A stretch of 20,349 nt of DNA, taken from the IMG/VR virus record IMGVR_UViG_3300042898_001051, positions 1 through 20,349 of that record; one strand, written 5' to 3'. This document shows positions 1 through 6,384 of this stretch, one piece after another. The position numbers and the translations under genes were made by a program. The notes below the pieces were generated by a model that worked only from the letters and a program-made list of their open reading frames with translations, did not search any database and was not told the DNA's origin. Each line of letters starts with the position of its first letter. Within the stretch, counting starts at the first letter, position 1. The DNA is from a virus.

Positions 1-248
1 AAAGCTGGAACCATTGCTTTGAATTGGTCGCCCATTTCTGTATAGAAATCTTTGCTTGTAAAAATCATACCTAAAGCCATCATTGATTGCATTCCTGCAT
101 CTGCGGCTGATTTAGTGTATTTTGATTGTGCATCAATAAAACCATTCAATGCTGTTTTGATGCCTTCGTGTTGAACTGTTTGTTCTACGAATTGTTTTTT
201 GAAGTCTGAAACGCCATCGATAAAGGCGTAAGTTGCTGTGTTAAACAT
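1..248 (-). CDS. Phasin-like protein, 3'-truncated by window edge
   Basis: 82 codons are visible from ATG at 248. A strong Shine-Dalgarno (AGGAGA, 251-262 region) sits about 5 bases upstream. The frame was read by hand and runs off the window edge without a stop. The visible protein is helical in character and contains FIDAQSKYTKSAADAG around residues 37-52, which resembles the amphipathic helix of phasins, proteins that coat polyhydroxyalkanoate granules in the cytoplasm. No signal peptide or membrane segment is seen. It has its own promoter-like sequence and lies after a terminator, so it is transcribed separately from the upstream operon. If truly a phasin, it would be a metabolic gene acting on host carbon storage. 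The phasin call rests on sequence resemblance only, and the C-terminal half is missing, so another helical protein is possible. Confidence 0.6.
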   Translation of the reverse strand, partial: MFNTATYAFIDGVSDFKKQFVEQTVQHEGIKTALNGFIDAQSKYTKSAADAGMQSMMALGMIFTSKDFYTEMGDQFKAMVPA

Positions 249-324
249 AATTTTCTCCTGTGTAAGTGTGTTTAAGTAGATTTTTGAACAGATACTACAA
301 CTGTCTATTAGTATTTACACTAGT

Positions 325-352
325 ATTATAGCGCAAAATATTTGTCTATAAA
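325..352 (-). promoter_or_regulatory. Candidate sigma70 promoter for the phasin-like gene
   Basis: On the minus strand a perfect TATAAT (330-325) is preceded by TTTATA (352-347) with a 16-base spacer. It lies just downstream of the terminator of the preceding operon and about 70 bases from the start codon. The -35 is only a partial match, so this is a moderate call. Confidence 0.4.
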
Positions 353-358
353 AGAGAA

Positions 359-376
359 ATGGGGCATTAGCCCCAT
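359..376 (-). terminator. Intrinsic terminator ending the 4605-to-367 operon
   Basis: Inverted repeat ATGGGGC / GCCCCAT (7 bp stem, 4-base loop), followed on the minus strand by ATTTCTCTTTT. The TAA stop of the ORF ending at 367 lies in the loop. The plus strand also has a T-rich tail, so it might work in both directions, although no plus-strand gene reads into it. Confidence 0.7.
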
Positions 377-660
377 GTTTCTCTATATTTTTCTAGAGCC
401 TTGTGTCTAATTTCTGCTAGTCTCTGTAAGATGTGATCTGGTAATTCAGCGTCATCATCCCACAGATCCTTAACTTTAACTAGTTTAGGTCTTATATAAC
501 TACGATGTAAGTCTATTTCAACTACATCGTAATCATCACTGCCTTCTAGATTACTTACCTGCTGGCTTGGCGTCCGCTTTAGGAGCAGTTGCTGTTGCAG
601 CCTTTTCGTCCTTGGCAGGTGCACTTTTAGTGGCATCTGCTTTAGGAGCGGCCTTAGCAT
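367..660 (-). CDS. Small hypothetical protein with unclear start, overlapping the exported-protein gene
   Basis: Only the last 60 or so codons (367 to about 550) look like a real protein: acidic then basic, ending LWDDDAELPDHILQRLAEIR and a KYRETWG tail. The only in-frame ATGs (660 and 636) and a GTG (624) lie inside the upstream gene in another frame, where the translation looks like a shadow (Leu/Lys/Arg/Gln-rich). No ATG, GTG or TTG in this frame exists near the end of the upstream gene. Possible explanations are a +1 frameshift from the upstream gene, a lost start codon or an assembly error, or an unusual start. Function unknown. It ends directly at the terminator hairpin, which supports it as the last gene of the operon. 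The start given is simply the furthest ATG and should not be trusted. Confidence 0.45.
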   Translation of the reverse strand: MLRPLLKQMPLKVHLPRTKRLQQQLLLKRTPSQQVSNLEGSDDYDVVEIDLHRSYIRPKLVKVKDLWDDDAELPDHILQRLAEIRHKALEKYRETWG

Positions 661-835
661 CTTCTTTCTTCTTAGCCAACTTCATTTCTTCTTTTGGTGC
701 TTCTGCTTTAGCAGGTGCAGCCGGTGCTGTAGCTGCCGGAGCAGGTGTTGCTGGTTTTGCGGCAGGGGCTGTATTCTGAGCCATTGCTGTTGCTACTGAC
801 AATGTAGCGATTAGGGCGATTGCTAATGTTTTCAT
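551..835 (-). CDS. Exported Ala/Lys/Pro-rich low-complexity protein
   Basis: 94 residues. The N-terminus (MKTLAIALIATLSVATAMAQ) is a classic Sec signal peptide: one Lys, a hydrophobic core, and an AMA-Q cleavage site near residue 19-20. The remainder is almost entirely Ala, Lys, Pro, Thr and Glu, with repeated APAA, AAP and KADA units and no recognisable domain. After export it would be a disordered, basic-to-neutral periplasmic or cell-surface peptide. The start has a good Shine-Dalgarno (AAGGAAA). Its high-GC Ala codons contrast with the AT-rich neighbours, and similar Ala-rich exported proteins occur in betaproteobacteria, so capture from a host is possible. A role in envelope interaction or lysis cannot be read from the sequence. 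Confidence 0.75.
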   Translation of the reverse strand: MKTLAIALIATLSVATAMAQNTAPAAKPATPAPAATAPAAPAKAEAPKEEMKLAKKKEDAKAAPKADATKSAPAKDEKAATATAPKADAKPAGK

Positions 836-876
836 TTTAAGTTTCCTTTTAAAAATATACAGAACGAAATTATTGC

Positions 877-905
877 TGTATACATATATAACGCCTCAGA
901 GACAA
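877..905 (-). promoter_or_regulatory. Candidate sigma70 promoter for the exported-protein gene
   Basis: Minus strand TTGTCT (905-900), 17-base spacer, TATACA (882-877). Each hexamer matches consensus at four of six positions. It lies in the only gap of this operon (836-922), which fits separate expression of the exported protein. Moderate to weak support. Confidence 0.35.
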
Positions 906-922
906 GGCCAGTTGACAACTAT

Positions 923-1093
923 TTAGCCGCCCCTGCCCGTTTTTCTTGTAACTGTTGACCCAAAGCCTTTAGTTGGTTTAGGTGCTTTTGCTTTTTGAAT
1001 TTGGTTAGCTTTTTCGGGTGTAATTTTAGTATTACGTGCTTTTGCTTCTAGTGCCATTTGAATGAATGGATTTGGGTTTTTCTTTTCAGTCAT
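923..1093 (-). CDS. Small hypothetical protein, 56 aa, basic C-terminus
   Basis: Read by hand: ATG at 1093 to TAA at 923, 56 residues. It begins MTEKKNPNPFIQMALEAKAR and ends in a Gly/Arg/Lys tail (FGSTVTRKTGRGG). The start overlaps the stop of the upstream gene as ATGA, the same coupling used by most genes in this operon, and this is the main evidence that it is real. It is lysine-rich with no membrane segment. The basic tail could bind nucleic acid, but no function is assigned. Confidence 0.75.
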   Translation of the reverse strand: MTEKKNPNPFIQMALEAKARNTKITPEKANQIQKAKAPKPTKGFGSTVTRKTGRGG

Positions 1094-1494
1094 CTTTTTA
1101 CCTTTATAGAAGATAGATACTCTTGCAAGTTTCCATACAATCCTAACATCATTGCGACCTTGCTGTCGTAAACTCTAATGTAGAACGACTTATTCTTGTC
1201 TTTTTTATTTACACCAATGTAATAGGGGCATTTGATTTTCTTATTCAGTTCAAGTACAAAACTGTGATAACTTTGTCCATCTTGTTTGAATTCGTAATCA
1301 TAAAATTCAATTTCAGCTAAATGAAAACCAGTAACTCCCTCTTCAGTTAAACGAAGGCCCTCTTGTCTTCCTGTTTGCCACCATTTGAACATCACATCTT
1401 CAACTGGTAGTTCGTGATAGATTCTATGTGATTGTGGGATTTCAGCCAATACGGCTTCGGTGATTTGTTGTTTTAGTGATTTACGATTGCTCAT
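1090..1494 (-). CDS. Conserved phage hypothetical protein (GLRLTEEG motif)
   Basis: 134 residues. The middle carries VMFKWWQTGRQEGLRLTEEG (residues 34-53) followed by an acidic aromatic stretch (HLAEIEFYDYEF), a pattern I associate with small T4-like marine phage proteins of unknown role. The C-terminal half alternates beta-like hydrophobics with lysines. The start overlaps the preceding gene by 14 bases, and the stop overlaps the next start as ATGA. No catalytic motif or membrane segment. A winged-helix-like DNA-binding fold is possible for the GLRLTxEG part, but this is a guess. Confidence 0.8.
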   Translation of the reverse strand: MSNRKSLKQQITEAVLAEIPQSHRIYHELPVEDVMFKWWQTGRQEGLRLTEEGVTGFHLAEIEFYDYEFKQDGQSYHSFVLELNKKIKCPYYIGVNKKDKNKSFYIRVYDSKVAMMLGLYGNLQEYLSSIKVKR

Positions 1495-1780
1495 CGGGAT
1501 ATACTACAGACCCCGAGTTCATAAAGACAACAGTGAACTTGTCTGTTTTGAATTGTGTGTTTAACTTACGGCATAAGTTACGTGCGTGACCCGGATTACT
1601 GAAACTTGTTTTCTTGTATTTAGGTGTGGATTGATTATCCAAGTAATGTTGATTCTTTAGATTAATAGGTTGTCCATCATAGAACACGGCCCAAATACCT
1701 GCGGCTTCAACGACTTGGTCGCATTTGTATGTTTTCTTGTCAACTAATTCTAACAAGACCTTGGGTTGTGATCTACTCAT
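1481..1780 (-). CDS. Conserved phage hypothetical protein, 99 aa
   Basis: 99 residues, ATGA-coupled to the gene upstream. Visible segments are KVLLELVDKKTYKCDQVVEA at the N-terminus, GIWAVFYDGQPINLK in the middle, and KKTSFSNPGHARNLCRKLN in the second half. It is basic and mixed alpha/beta in character with no signal or membrane segment. I recognise it as a type common in uncultured tailed phages but know no function for it. Position in the exonuclease operon suggests expression with the DNA-metabolism genes. Confidence 0.8.
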   Translation of the reverse strand: MSRSQPKVLLELVDKKTYKCDQVVEAAGIWAVFYDGQPINLKNQHYLDNQSTPKYKKTSFSNPGHARNLCRKLNTQFKTDKFTVVFMNSGSVVYPDEQS

Positions 1781-1983
1781 TTAAAACTTCCGCCTTTAAT
1801 TTCTACCTTGATTACTGGTTCTTCGTCAGGTTTCTTCTCGCTATTCATTTGATATTGATCGGCAAGCATTTTAGCCAATTCATCACGTAAGCCACGTGCT
1901 TCAATTATTGGCATAACAAAATCCTTACCCTGTCTACTCTCTATCATAGAAACCCTATCTATAAAACGTTTGATATGAATCAT
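1777..1983 (-). CDS. Small hypothetical protein, 68 aa
   Basis: 68 residues, starting MIHIKRFIDRVSMIESRQGK. The first two thirds are predicted helical and amphipathic (ARGLRDELAKMLADQYQM), followed by a charged tail ending KVEIKGGSFK. ATGA overlaps join it to both neighbours. No known domain. The small size and amphipathic helices suggest a protein-binding or adaptor role, which is speculation. Confidence 0.75.
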   Translation of the reverse strand: MIHIKRFIDRVSMIESRQGKDFVMPIIEARGLRDELAKMLADQYQMNSEKKPDEEPVIKVEIKGGSFK

Positions 1984-2438
1984 AGATTATTTATCACGTT
2001 TTCCGCTTCGGCTTCTGTTTTATAGGGTCCATGATAAGGGTAGCGTTGAACAAAGATATACTTAGGGCATAATACCTTTTCAAACTCACCGTTTTGATTG
2101 ATAGCAAACCATCCTGCGGCGTAGTAACACTTGCTTTTCGTTGTCTTTGTAAACAAGTGTAGTTTACGCTTGATGTCCAACATTGAATTATAGACCTTTC
2201 CTACAGTAGGATAAGTAGCAAAAGGTAAGTCAGCCTTTGATCTGTTAGTTTTTAATGTTTCAAACTGAATTCTAGTTTTGCGCTTTAGTTCAGTCGTGTT
2301 CTCAAAGTGTTTGCTCACACCATTGATTTTGAGGTTAAACCCCGAACCTTCAGCAATAACATTGCCTACTTTTTGTTCACCGTCTGTCACGACCCAATAT
2401 TGATCTTTAATAATAGGTTTTGCGATTAATATATTCAT
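1980..2438 (-). CDS. Conserved phage hypothetical protein, 152 aa
   Basis: 152 residues. The N-terminal part (MNILIAKPIIKDQYWVVTDG) reads as beta strands. The middle is strongly basic, with LDIKRKLHLFTKTTKSKCYY at about residues 87-106, and the C-terminus carries KYIFVQRYPYHGPYKTEAEA. Cys, Tyr and Lys density suggests a compact nucleic-acid-contacting protein, but no known motif is visible. ATGA overlaps on both sides. I believe homologues occur in environmental phage genomes; the function is unknown. Confidence 0.8.
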   Translation of the reverse strand: MNILIAKPIIKDQYWVVTDGEQKVGNVIAEGSGFNLKINGVSKHFENTTELKRKTRIQFETLKTNRSKADLPFATYPTVGKVYNSMLDIKRKLHLFTKTTKSKCYYAAGWFAINQNGEFEKVLCPKYIFVQRYPYHGPYKTEAEAENVINNL

Positions 2439-2734
2439 GTTGCTACTCCTTCATCTGTGTATCTATACCATCTATTCTCTGTGCTGTTCCAATGTCTTTT
2501 GTCCCGTAATGCAATACGCAGTTCGTAACCAAGTATGTTAAGGTTAAGTTCAGGACCAGCATGATCACTTCCGAACCAATTTAAACCAACATGAAATTCA
2601 AATAGGTTGTATCTATAGTTAAAGAATCCAATCTCAAATACTTTGTTCTTTGTAATCAGCCATTCACCTTGATAAAGGTCGCGCCACTCAGAACATTTGA
2701 ATGGATTTTTAATACTAAGTCTAAAATCAATCAT
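2435..2734 (-). CDS. Hypothetical protein, 99 aa, aromatic-rich
   Basis: 99 residues, rich in Trp, Tyr and Phe (for example FNYRYNLFEFHVGLNWFGSD at about residues 38-57) with alternating beta-type hydrophobicity and few helices. No catalytic signature and no signal peptide. Both ends are joined to neighbours by ATGA overlaps, which fixes the start. The beta-rich, aromatic composition could suit a small binding domain, but no function can be assigned. Confidence 0.75.
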   Translation of the reverse strand: MIDFRLSIKNPFKCSEWRDLYQGEWLITKNKVFEIGFFNYRYNLFEFHVGLNWFGSDHAGPELNLNILGYELRIALRDKRHWNSTENRWYRYTDEGVAT

Positions 2735-2934
2735 TTTTTACCTTTCTTCTTTTTGGGATTCATGTGTGGCGCGATATCGTTATCAAAAATATGTGCCATT
2801 GTTTGCCACAATCCCTTGCGTTCAAAATCTGTCATACCTGATAACCAAGGCGGATCGTCATGACTACGGTTCAATCCATAGTCATGACGATATGTGTAAC
2901 ACATTGATGTTATTATCTCTTCCCTTGTTTTCAT
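2731..2934 (-). CDS. Small hypothetical protein, 67 aa, with internal strong hairpin
   Basis: 67 residues, from ATG at 2934 directly after the TAA of the gene upstream, to a stop overlapping the next ATG. It contains DDPPWLSGMTDFERKGLWQT (about residues 26-45) and ends in a lysine cluster (NPKKKKGKK). The first third is encoded by a 16-bp inverted repeat (2854-2891), which makes the peptide carry similar HDYG / SHDD pieces. The DxPPWL and FERKGLW parts look like a conserved small phage protein. Function unknown. Confidence 0.7.
   Translation of the reverse strand: MKTREEIITSMCYTYRHDYGLNRSHDDPPWLSGMTDFERKGLWQTMAHIFDNDIAPHMNPKKKKGKK
2854..2891 (-). repeat. 16-bp inverted repeat inside a coding sequence (hairpin)
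   Basis: Left arm 2854-2869 and right arm 2876-2891 are complementary at 15 of 16 positions around a 6-base loop. The one mismatch becomes a U-G pair in the minus-strand mRNA, so the transcript can form an unbroken 16-pair stem. Each arm also contains the palindrome GTCATGAC. It is not followed by a U-tract, so it is not a standard terminator. It lies about 45 bases downstream of the gene's start. Confidence 0.8.
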
Positions 2935-3387
2935 TTATTTTTCTTTAGTCAATTCACACACTAACATGAAATGTTCGTATGCTTTTTTGACAGAAGGATT
3001 TTCCATCAATTGGTTAGCCTCTTCCATCATAGCCTTAACACCGGCTTCAGCGCAGTCATGAACACTAAGCCCGTATAGGGTACATAATTCATCACCCATT
3101 TCTTTAGCTAACTTAGCCCAAGCTTTTCGTTGTGCTTCTGTTATAGGTGTATGTTTTGGACGTAGTTCGCTTGCTTTACTGATAGCTTTACAGATAGCAT
3201 CCTCTGCTACCCTACCTGCCGCAATCATCGCGGCATAGTTAGGATCAATATTGAACCTGCGACTAGTGCCTCCGGGATAAACCATAACCAAGTGAGTGCC
3301 TTTTGGAAAGCTATCCAAAAGGTCGCTATCATATTCTGCAACTGGAACATATTTGCGTCCTTCTTTAATGTAATAAATCTTTTTCAT
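2935..3387 (-). CDS. Conserved phage hypothetical protein, 150 aa
   Basis: ATG at 3387 is preferred to the upstream in-frame start because it overlaps the previous stop as ATGA. The protein begins MKKIYYIKEGRKYVPVAEYD and carries FPKGTHLVMVYPGGTSRRFN (about residues 26-45) and DPNYAAMIAAGRVAEDAI. The last half is helical and acidic. This looks like a protein family frequent in environmental tailed phages with no known role. No membrane segment and no metal-binding motif; two or three Cys are scattered. Confidence 0.8.
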   Translation of the reverse strand: MKKIYYIKEGRKYVPVAEYDSDLLDSFPKGTHLVMVYPGGTSRRFNIDPNYAAMIAAGRVAEDAICKAISKASELRPKHTPITEAQRKAWAKLAKEMGDELCTLYGLSVHDCAEAGVKAMMEEANQLMENPSVKKAYEHFMLVCELTKEK

Positions 3388-3611
3388 TTTGAAAATTCTT
3401 CCCAAAACAGTTCGGTATCTTTAACTGTAGCAAAAGGCTTGAGCCAACCCTTCTCCATACATGTAGCAATAATTAGTCTATACTCTCTAGGACATTCGTT
3501 ACTTATTTCGACTCCTGCACGTGGTGCAATCTTGAAACCGTCTCTAAGTATAAACTTAGGATCACCCTTTTTGATGGTCCTCAGTGAAGATTTTGTAATT
3601 TCAATGTTCAT
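3384..3611 (-). CDS. Small hypothetical protein, 75 aa
   Basis: 75 residues from ATG at 3611, overlapping the exonuclease stop by 11 bases, to a stop overlapping the next start (ATGA). Visible pieces are KKGDPKFILRDGFKIAPRAG and ECPREYRLIIATCMEKGWLK. It is basic with a mixed alpha/beta pattern and two cysteines. No known domain. Tight coupling to the exonuclease suggests co-expression, but a functional link is not shown. Confidence 0.75.
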   Translation of the reverse strand: MNIEITKSSLRTIKKGDPKFILRDGFKIAPRAGVEISNECPREYRLIIATCMEKGWLKPFATVKDTELFWEEFSK

Positions 3612-4605
3612 TGAGTTGTCCTATGTATGGAGTATTAAGCCATTTAGCGTAAGCCTCAGCCTGCTCTGAGATTTTTGTCAGTTCATATTTGCCACAAAAT
3701 CTCATGAAGTGAATGCCAACTTGCCCTACGTGTGCAACAGACAATTCGTCCTTGATACGGTGGTCAACCGCGTCTTTGATTTCTTGAGGTTGTGCAGTAA
3801 GGTCAATTAACATACGGTTACGTTGATACGCATCACGTACACAAATTTCATTGTCATTGTGATCCATCCACTTCTGCAACATGAAATTGTTCCACTTGAA
3901 GCCCTGATTATTGCGATCCTCAAATGCTTCTTTGATACCTACTTTGTTTTTGCTACCGACCTCACGCACACCTGGGTAAGCACTGAAAACGTTATCGCCA
4001 CCGTCACCCCTAATGATCTTTTTGAATAGCAAATACTCGGGAGTATCCTCCATAAGTTTGGGCTTCTTCTCCTTAGTCAATACGGGTTTACCGTTATCTT
4101 TGAAGTATCCATTGAGGGTAATAAGTTCATTTGTGATGCCATTGTACTGGTGCACGTTTTCACTAATAAGCTGAACATAATCGGAATCAGAACTAACAAT
4201 GTAATGCGTATCATCGGGATGTAAATGTGCAAATCGTGCGATGAGGTCGTCTGCCTCAGCACGTTCATGACGGAGAACACTGACGTTAGTTTTCTCACGA
4301 AGGAATGTAGTGAACTTATCGTAAGTATCCCAAAACATCTGGTTTTCTTCGATTTCTTCCTCAGTCTGGGAAAGAGTATCCACAATGCGGTTCTTTTTAT
4401 ACGGCTCGTAAACGTCTTTGCGCCATGAACGACCCTCCAAGCAGAATACAACGTGGTCAATCTTATGATTGCGAACGACCATATTCACACTTGCGAGGGT
4501 TAGATGCAATGCCATTGCTACTTTCTCCTCTGCTGTACTGTTACGTGATGCAACGTGACGGGCACGGAAGAAAGTATTAGCTGTGTCAATGAGTGCGTAT
4601 TTCAT
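3601..4605 (-). CDS. 5'-3' exonuclease / flap endonuclease (T4 RNase H-like)
   Basis: 334 residues, cytoplasmic. FEN/PIN-type signatures: MKYALIDTANTFFRARH at the N-terminus (Asp7 as first metal ligand), a CLEGRSWRKDVYEPYKKNR region, RAEADDLIARF and IVSSDSDYVQLI in the middle, and IRGDGGDNVFSAYPGV as the helix-hairpin-helix/DNA-binding end. The family removes RNA primers and flaps during lagging-strand synthesis, as T4 RNase H does. ATG at 4605 was chosen over the TTG at 4632 because the predicted transcription start lies near 4635, and the MKYALID start matches family N-termini. No convincing Shine-Dalgarno is seen. It is the first gene of a long overlapping operon that ends at the terminator near 359-376. 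Confidence 0.88.
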   Translation of the reverse strand: MKYALIDTANTFFRARHVASRNSTAEEKVAMALHLTLASVNMVVRNHKIDHVVFCLEGRSWRKDVYEPYKKNRIVDTLSQTEEEIEENQMFWDTYDKFTTFLREKTNVSVLRHERAEADDLIARFAHLHPDDTHYIVSSDSDYVQLISENVHQYNGITNELITLNGYFKDNGKPVLTKEKKPKLMEDTPEYLLFKKIIRGDGGDNVFSAYPGVREVGSKNKVGIKEAFEDRNNQGFKWNNFMLQKWMDHNDNEICVRDAYQRNRMLIDLTAQPQEIKDAVDHRIKDELSVAHVGQVGIHFMRFCGKYELTKISEQAEAYAKWLNTPYIGQLNEH

Positions 4606-4641
4606 GTGAGGGGAATGTATATAGTTAGACAAGTAACGCTA

Positions 4642-4670
4642 AGTATACTACTATTTAGATTATTTGTCAA
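4642..4670 (-). promoter_or_regulatory. Near-consensus sigma70 promoter for the exonuclease operon
   Basis: Minus strand TTGACA (4670-4665), 17-base spacer, TATACT (4647-4642). The -35 is perfect and the -10 matches five of six. It overlaps the last codons of the upstream GIY-YIG-like gene. The predicted start is about 30 bases upstream of the ATG at 4605. Host RNA polymerase should recognise it without phage factors, which suggests early expression. Confidence 0.75.
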
Positions 4671-5092
4671 GCCACATCTTCAAGATACTTATCCGGAAAG
4701 TTCTTGATACCGTCAACAACAGTTTTCATGTTGTATCGTGTAATGGGTAAGAATACTTGTTTTACCCTTTTCATTTTTAATGGATGACATTTGATCCTAT
4801 CTTCAATCAAATCACGCACATAGTCGTGTGTAATCTGTGTGAACTTTGGATCAACATATTCACTTGGCTTGTGATTTCCTTGTGGATTTTCCAAGTAAGG
4901 GAATAGTTGTCGCATGATGTAACTTTCACAGTTCTTTACATGCTCGTCATAACCATCAATTGAAACGTATAGATAATGAACACATGGGTTCATGTTACCT
5001 TTATCATACGATAGCATCCTAGCCGAGGGATTCTTAGAAATCCCTGGCTTGACTTTACCGTATACTTCAGCAATATACAGAAACATGCTCAT
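4667..5092 (-). CDS. GIY-YIG / T5orf172-like domain protein
   Basis: 141 residues. MSMFLYIAEVYGKVKPGISK (residues 1-20) followed by NPSARMLSYD fits the start of the T5orf172 branch of the GIY-YIG nuclease superfamily (Y-I ... K-x-G-x-S, then a conserved Arg). A Glu (CESYIMRQL, about residues 54-62) and the GNHKPSEYV stretch fit the later conserved Glu and Asn positions. A lysine-rich tail could bind DNA. The start overlaps the ParB-like gene as ATGA, so the two are translationally coupled. It could be a homing-type endonuclease, a DNA-processing nuclease, or a catalytically dead relative. The assignment is by motif only. Confidence 0.6.
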   Translation of the reverse strand: MSMFLYIAEVYGKVKPGISKNPSARMLSYDKGNMNPCVHYLYVSIDGYDEHVKNCESYIMRQLFPYLENPQGNHKPSEYVDPKFTQITHDYVRDLIEDRIKCHPLKMKRVKQVFLPITRYNMKTVVDGIKNFPDKYLEDVA

Positions 5093-6294
5093 TTGAATTT
5101 TGCTTTCTGTGACGGAGTAAGTTGCTTGAACATGGTAGTGTTGTTCTCACAGTAGCGAGTGTACAGGCTCTTAGGAACATACTGATATGTACCGCCTGCC
5201 TTGAGATACAATTGCAACAACAAAACCAGTGATGCATCTTTAGGACAACCTGCAGGGCTGTCACCGAACGCATCTTCGTAGTACTTGGGATACAAAGCCT
5301 GAGTCAGATTCTTGAATTCGGGCCAACCACCTGCAACTTCCTTTACTAATGCGTTAATGTCACGCATGAATTCTTTGAAATCTTGTGTAGTAAAGTCCGC
5401 ACCTTCCTTGATTAGCTTCTTACGCAGTTCTTGAAAAGGAAGCATTTCGATAGCATCAAGAGGTTCTTGGGGCCAGTAGTTATAGTGGTTCTCTCCAAAG
5501 AAACGAACATCATGCATATCTAATTTAGTTAGCAAGTTGCTGTGTACAAGCGCACCGGGCTTGAATCGATCAGGACTATCAGGGTGAACAGGGAACAACT
5601 TCCAAGATTCAAGTTCTGTTTGAATACGATTCGCAAGTTCATACTTTTCTTGTGTATCCTTAGTGGGACTATCTAGTCGCTTACCGAACACATGAATCTT
5701 GTGCATTTCAAAAGGAATGATAGGTAGCTTATCCAAGCCATTGATTCCCAAGAAGTGTTCACGTGCAAAACTGAAATCGCTAGTCTCAACAACTTGACAG
5801 TTTACTTCAATGTCTAACCAATCTTTAGGATCGATATCAGGGAACATGCCAAGCTTGGCACGTAATGCGATAGCAAGCACAGTATGCTGACCATCTGTAA
5901 TATAACATGTATTACTCTTGGGCAACTTAATAACGTTGATAGTTGCAGGACGACGGCTGTCCCAAGTAGTGATGATTCGGATTAGGTGATCGAAATCGAT
6001 TTTTCGTTGAACCGCAAGTGCTGACAATAGATGACGAATAGCAATTCGTTTCATCTTGGGCATTTGATTGTATCGTTGGGGTTTGCCTTTGCGGCTAGTC
6101 TTGAACTCTGCGGTTTCAAGTTTTTCTTTGAGTTGATTGAACTCCGGGCTCTCTGCAAACAACTTTGCCAAGTCTTCGATTCCATGAGAATCAACATATC
6201 CTGGTTGTTTGTCTAACTCATTAGTTGGTCGATCTGTGTCAGTGACTGGTTTAGAGTTAGGGACCCATGTGAATTTATAAGTAGGTGTTGCCAT
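5089..6294 (-). CDS. ParB/DGQHR-like protein
   Basis: 401 residues, start supported by AAAGGA six bases upstream. The core is YITDGQHTVLAIALRA at residues 131-146, the ParB/Srx-like signature (DGQHR in DndB-type and related proteins), preceded by a basic stretch (MPKMKRIAIRHLL). Proteins with this fold bind or cut DNA or use nucleotides. The long C-terminal part (150-401) is helical and without a motif I know. It is the first gene of a two-gene unit with the GIY-YIG-like protein. The family covers nuclease, regulator and modification-associated proteins, so the actual role here is open. A palindrome lies at its predicted transcription start. Confidence 0.6.
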   Translation of the reverse strand: MATPTYKFTWVPNSKPVTDTDRPTNELDKQPGYVDSHGIEDLAKLFAESPEFNQLKEKLETAEFKTSRKGKPQRYNQMPKMKRIAIRHLLSALAVQRKIDFDHLIRIITTWDSRRPATINVIKLPKSNTCYITDGQHTVLAIALRAKLGMFPDIDPKDWLDIEVNCQVVETSDFSFAREHFLGINGLDKLPIIPFEMHKIHVFGKRLDSPTKDTQEKYELANRIQTELESWKLFPVHPDSPDRFKPGALVHSNLLTKLDMHDVRFFGENHYNYWPQEPLDAIEMLPFQELRKKLIKEGADFTTQDFKEFMRDINALVKEVAGGWPEFKNLTQALYPKYYEDAFGDSPAGCPKDASLVLLLQLYLKAGGTYQYVPKSLYTRYCENNTTMFKQLTPSQKAKFK

Positions 6295-6339
6295 ATTTTT
6301 CCTTTCTGTGTTAATGGCTGTGAAACAAATATTATTTGA

Positions 6340-6350
6340 AGCACAGTGCT
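6340..6350 (-). promoter_or_regulatory. 11-bp palindrome at the predicted transcription start (operator candidate)
   Basis: AGCACAGTGCT is a perfect palindrome about one central base. It lies immediately after the -10 box (6351-6356), so a bound protein would block the promoter of the ParB-like gene. It is short enough to occur by chance and no second copy was noticed. Confidence 0.3.
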
Positions 6351-6378
6351 ATTATACACGAAATTGAAAAAGATGCAA
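6351..6378 (-). promoter_or_regulatory. Candidate sigma70 promoter for the ParB-like/GIY-YIG pair
   Basis: Perfect TATAAT on the minus strand (6356-6351), with TTGCAT (6378-6373) 16 bases upstream. The -35 is weak, but the element sits in one of the few intergenic gaps (6295-6384) and ahead of a gene with a clear Shine-Dalgarno. Confidence 0.5.
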
Positions 6379-6384
6379 CCTTTT

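Noticed and set aside
567-779. Plus-strand ORF opposite the exported protein gene
   Set aside because: Ala/Ser-rich reverse reading of a low-complexity gene, without ribosome site.
1988-1995. GATAAATA octamer on the minus strand
   Set aside because: Lies within the last codons of a gene and only a few bases before the next start, too close to act as a promoter for it.
4077-4460. Second long minus-strand ORF inside the exonuclease gene
   Set aside because: Shifted-frame shadow of the exonuclease, which has clear family motifs in the other frame.
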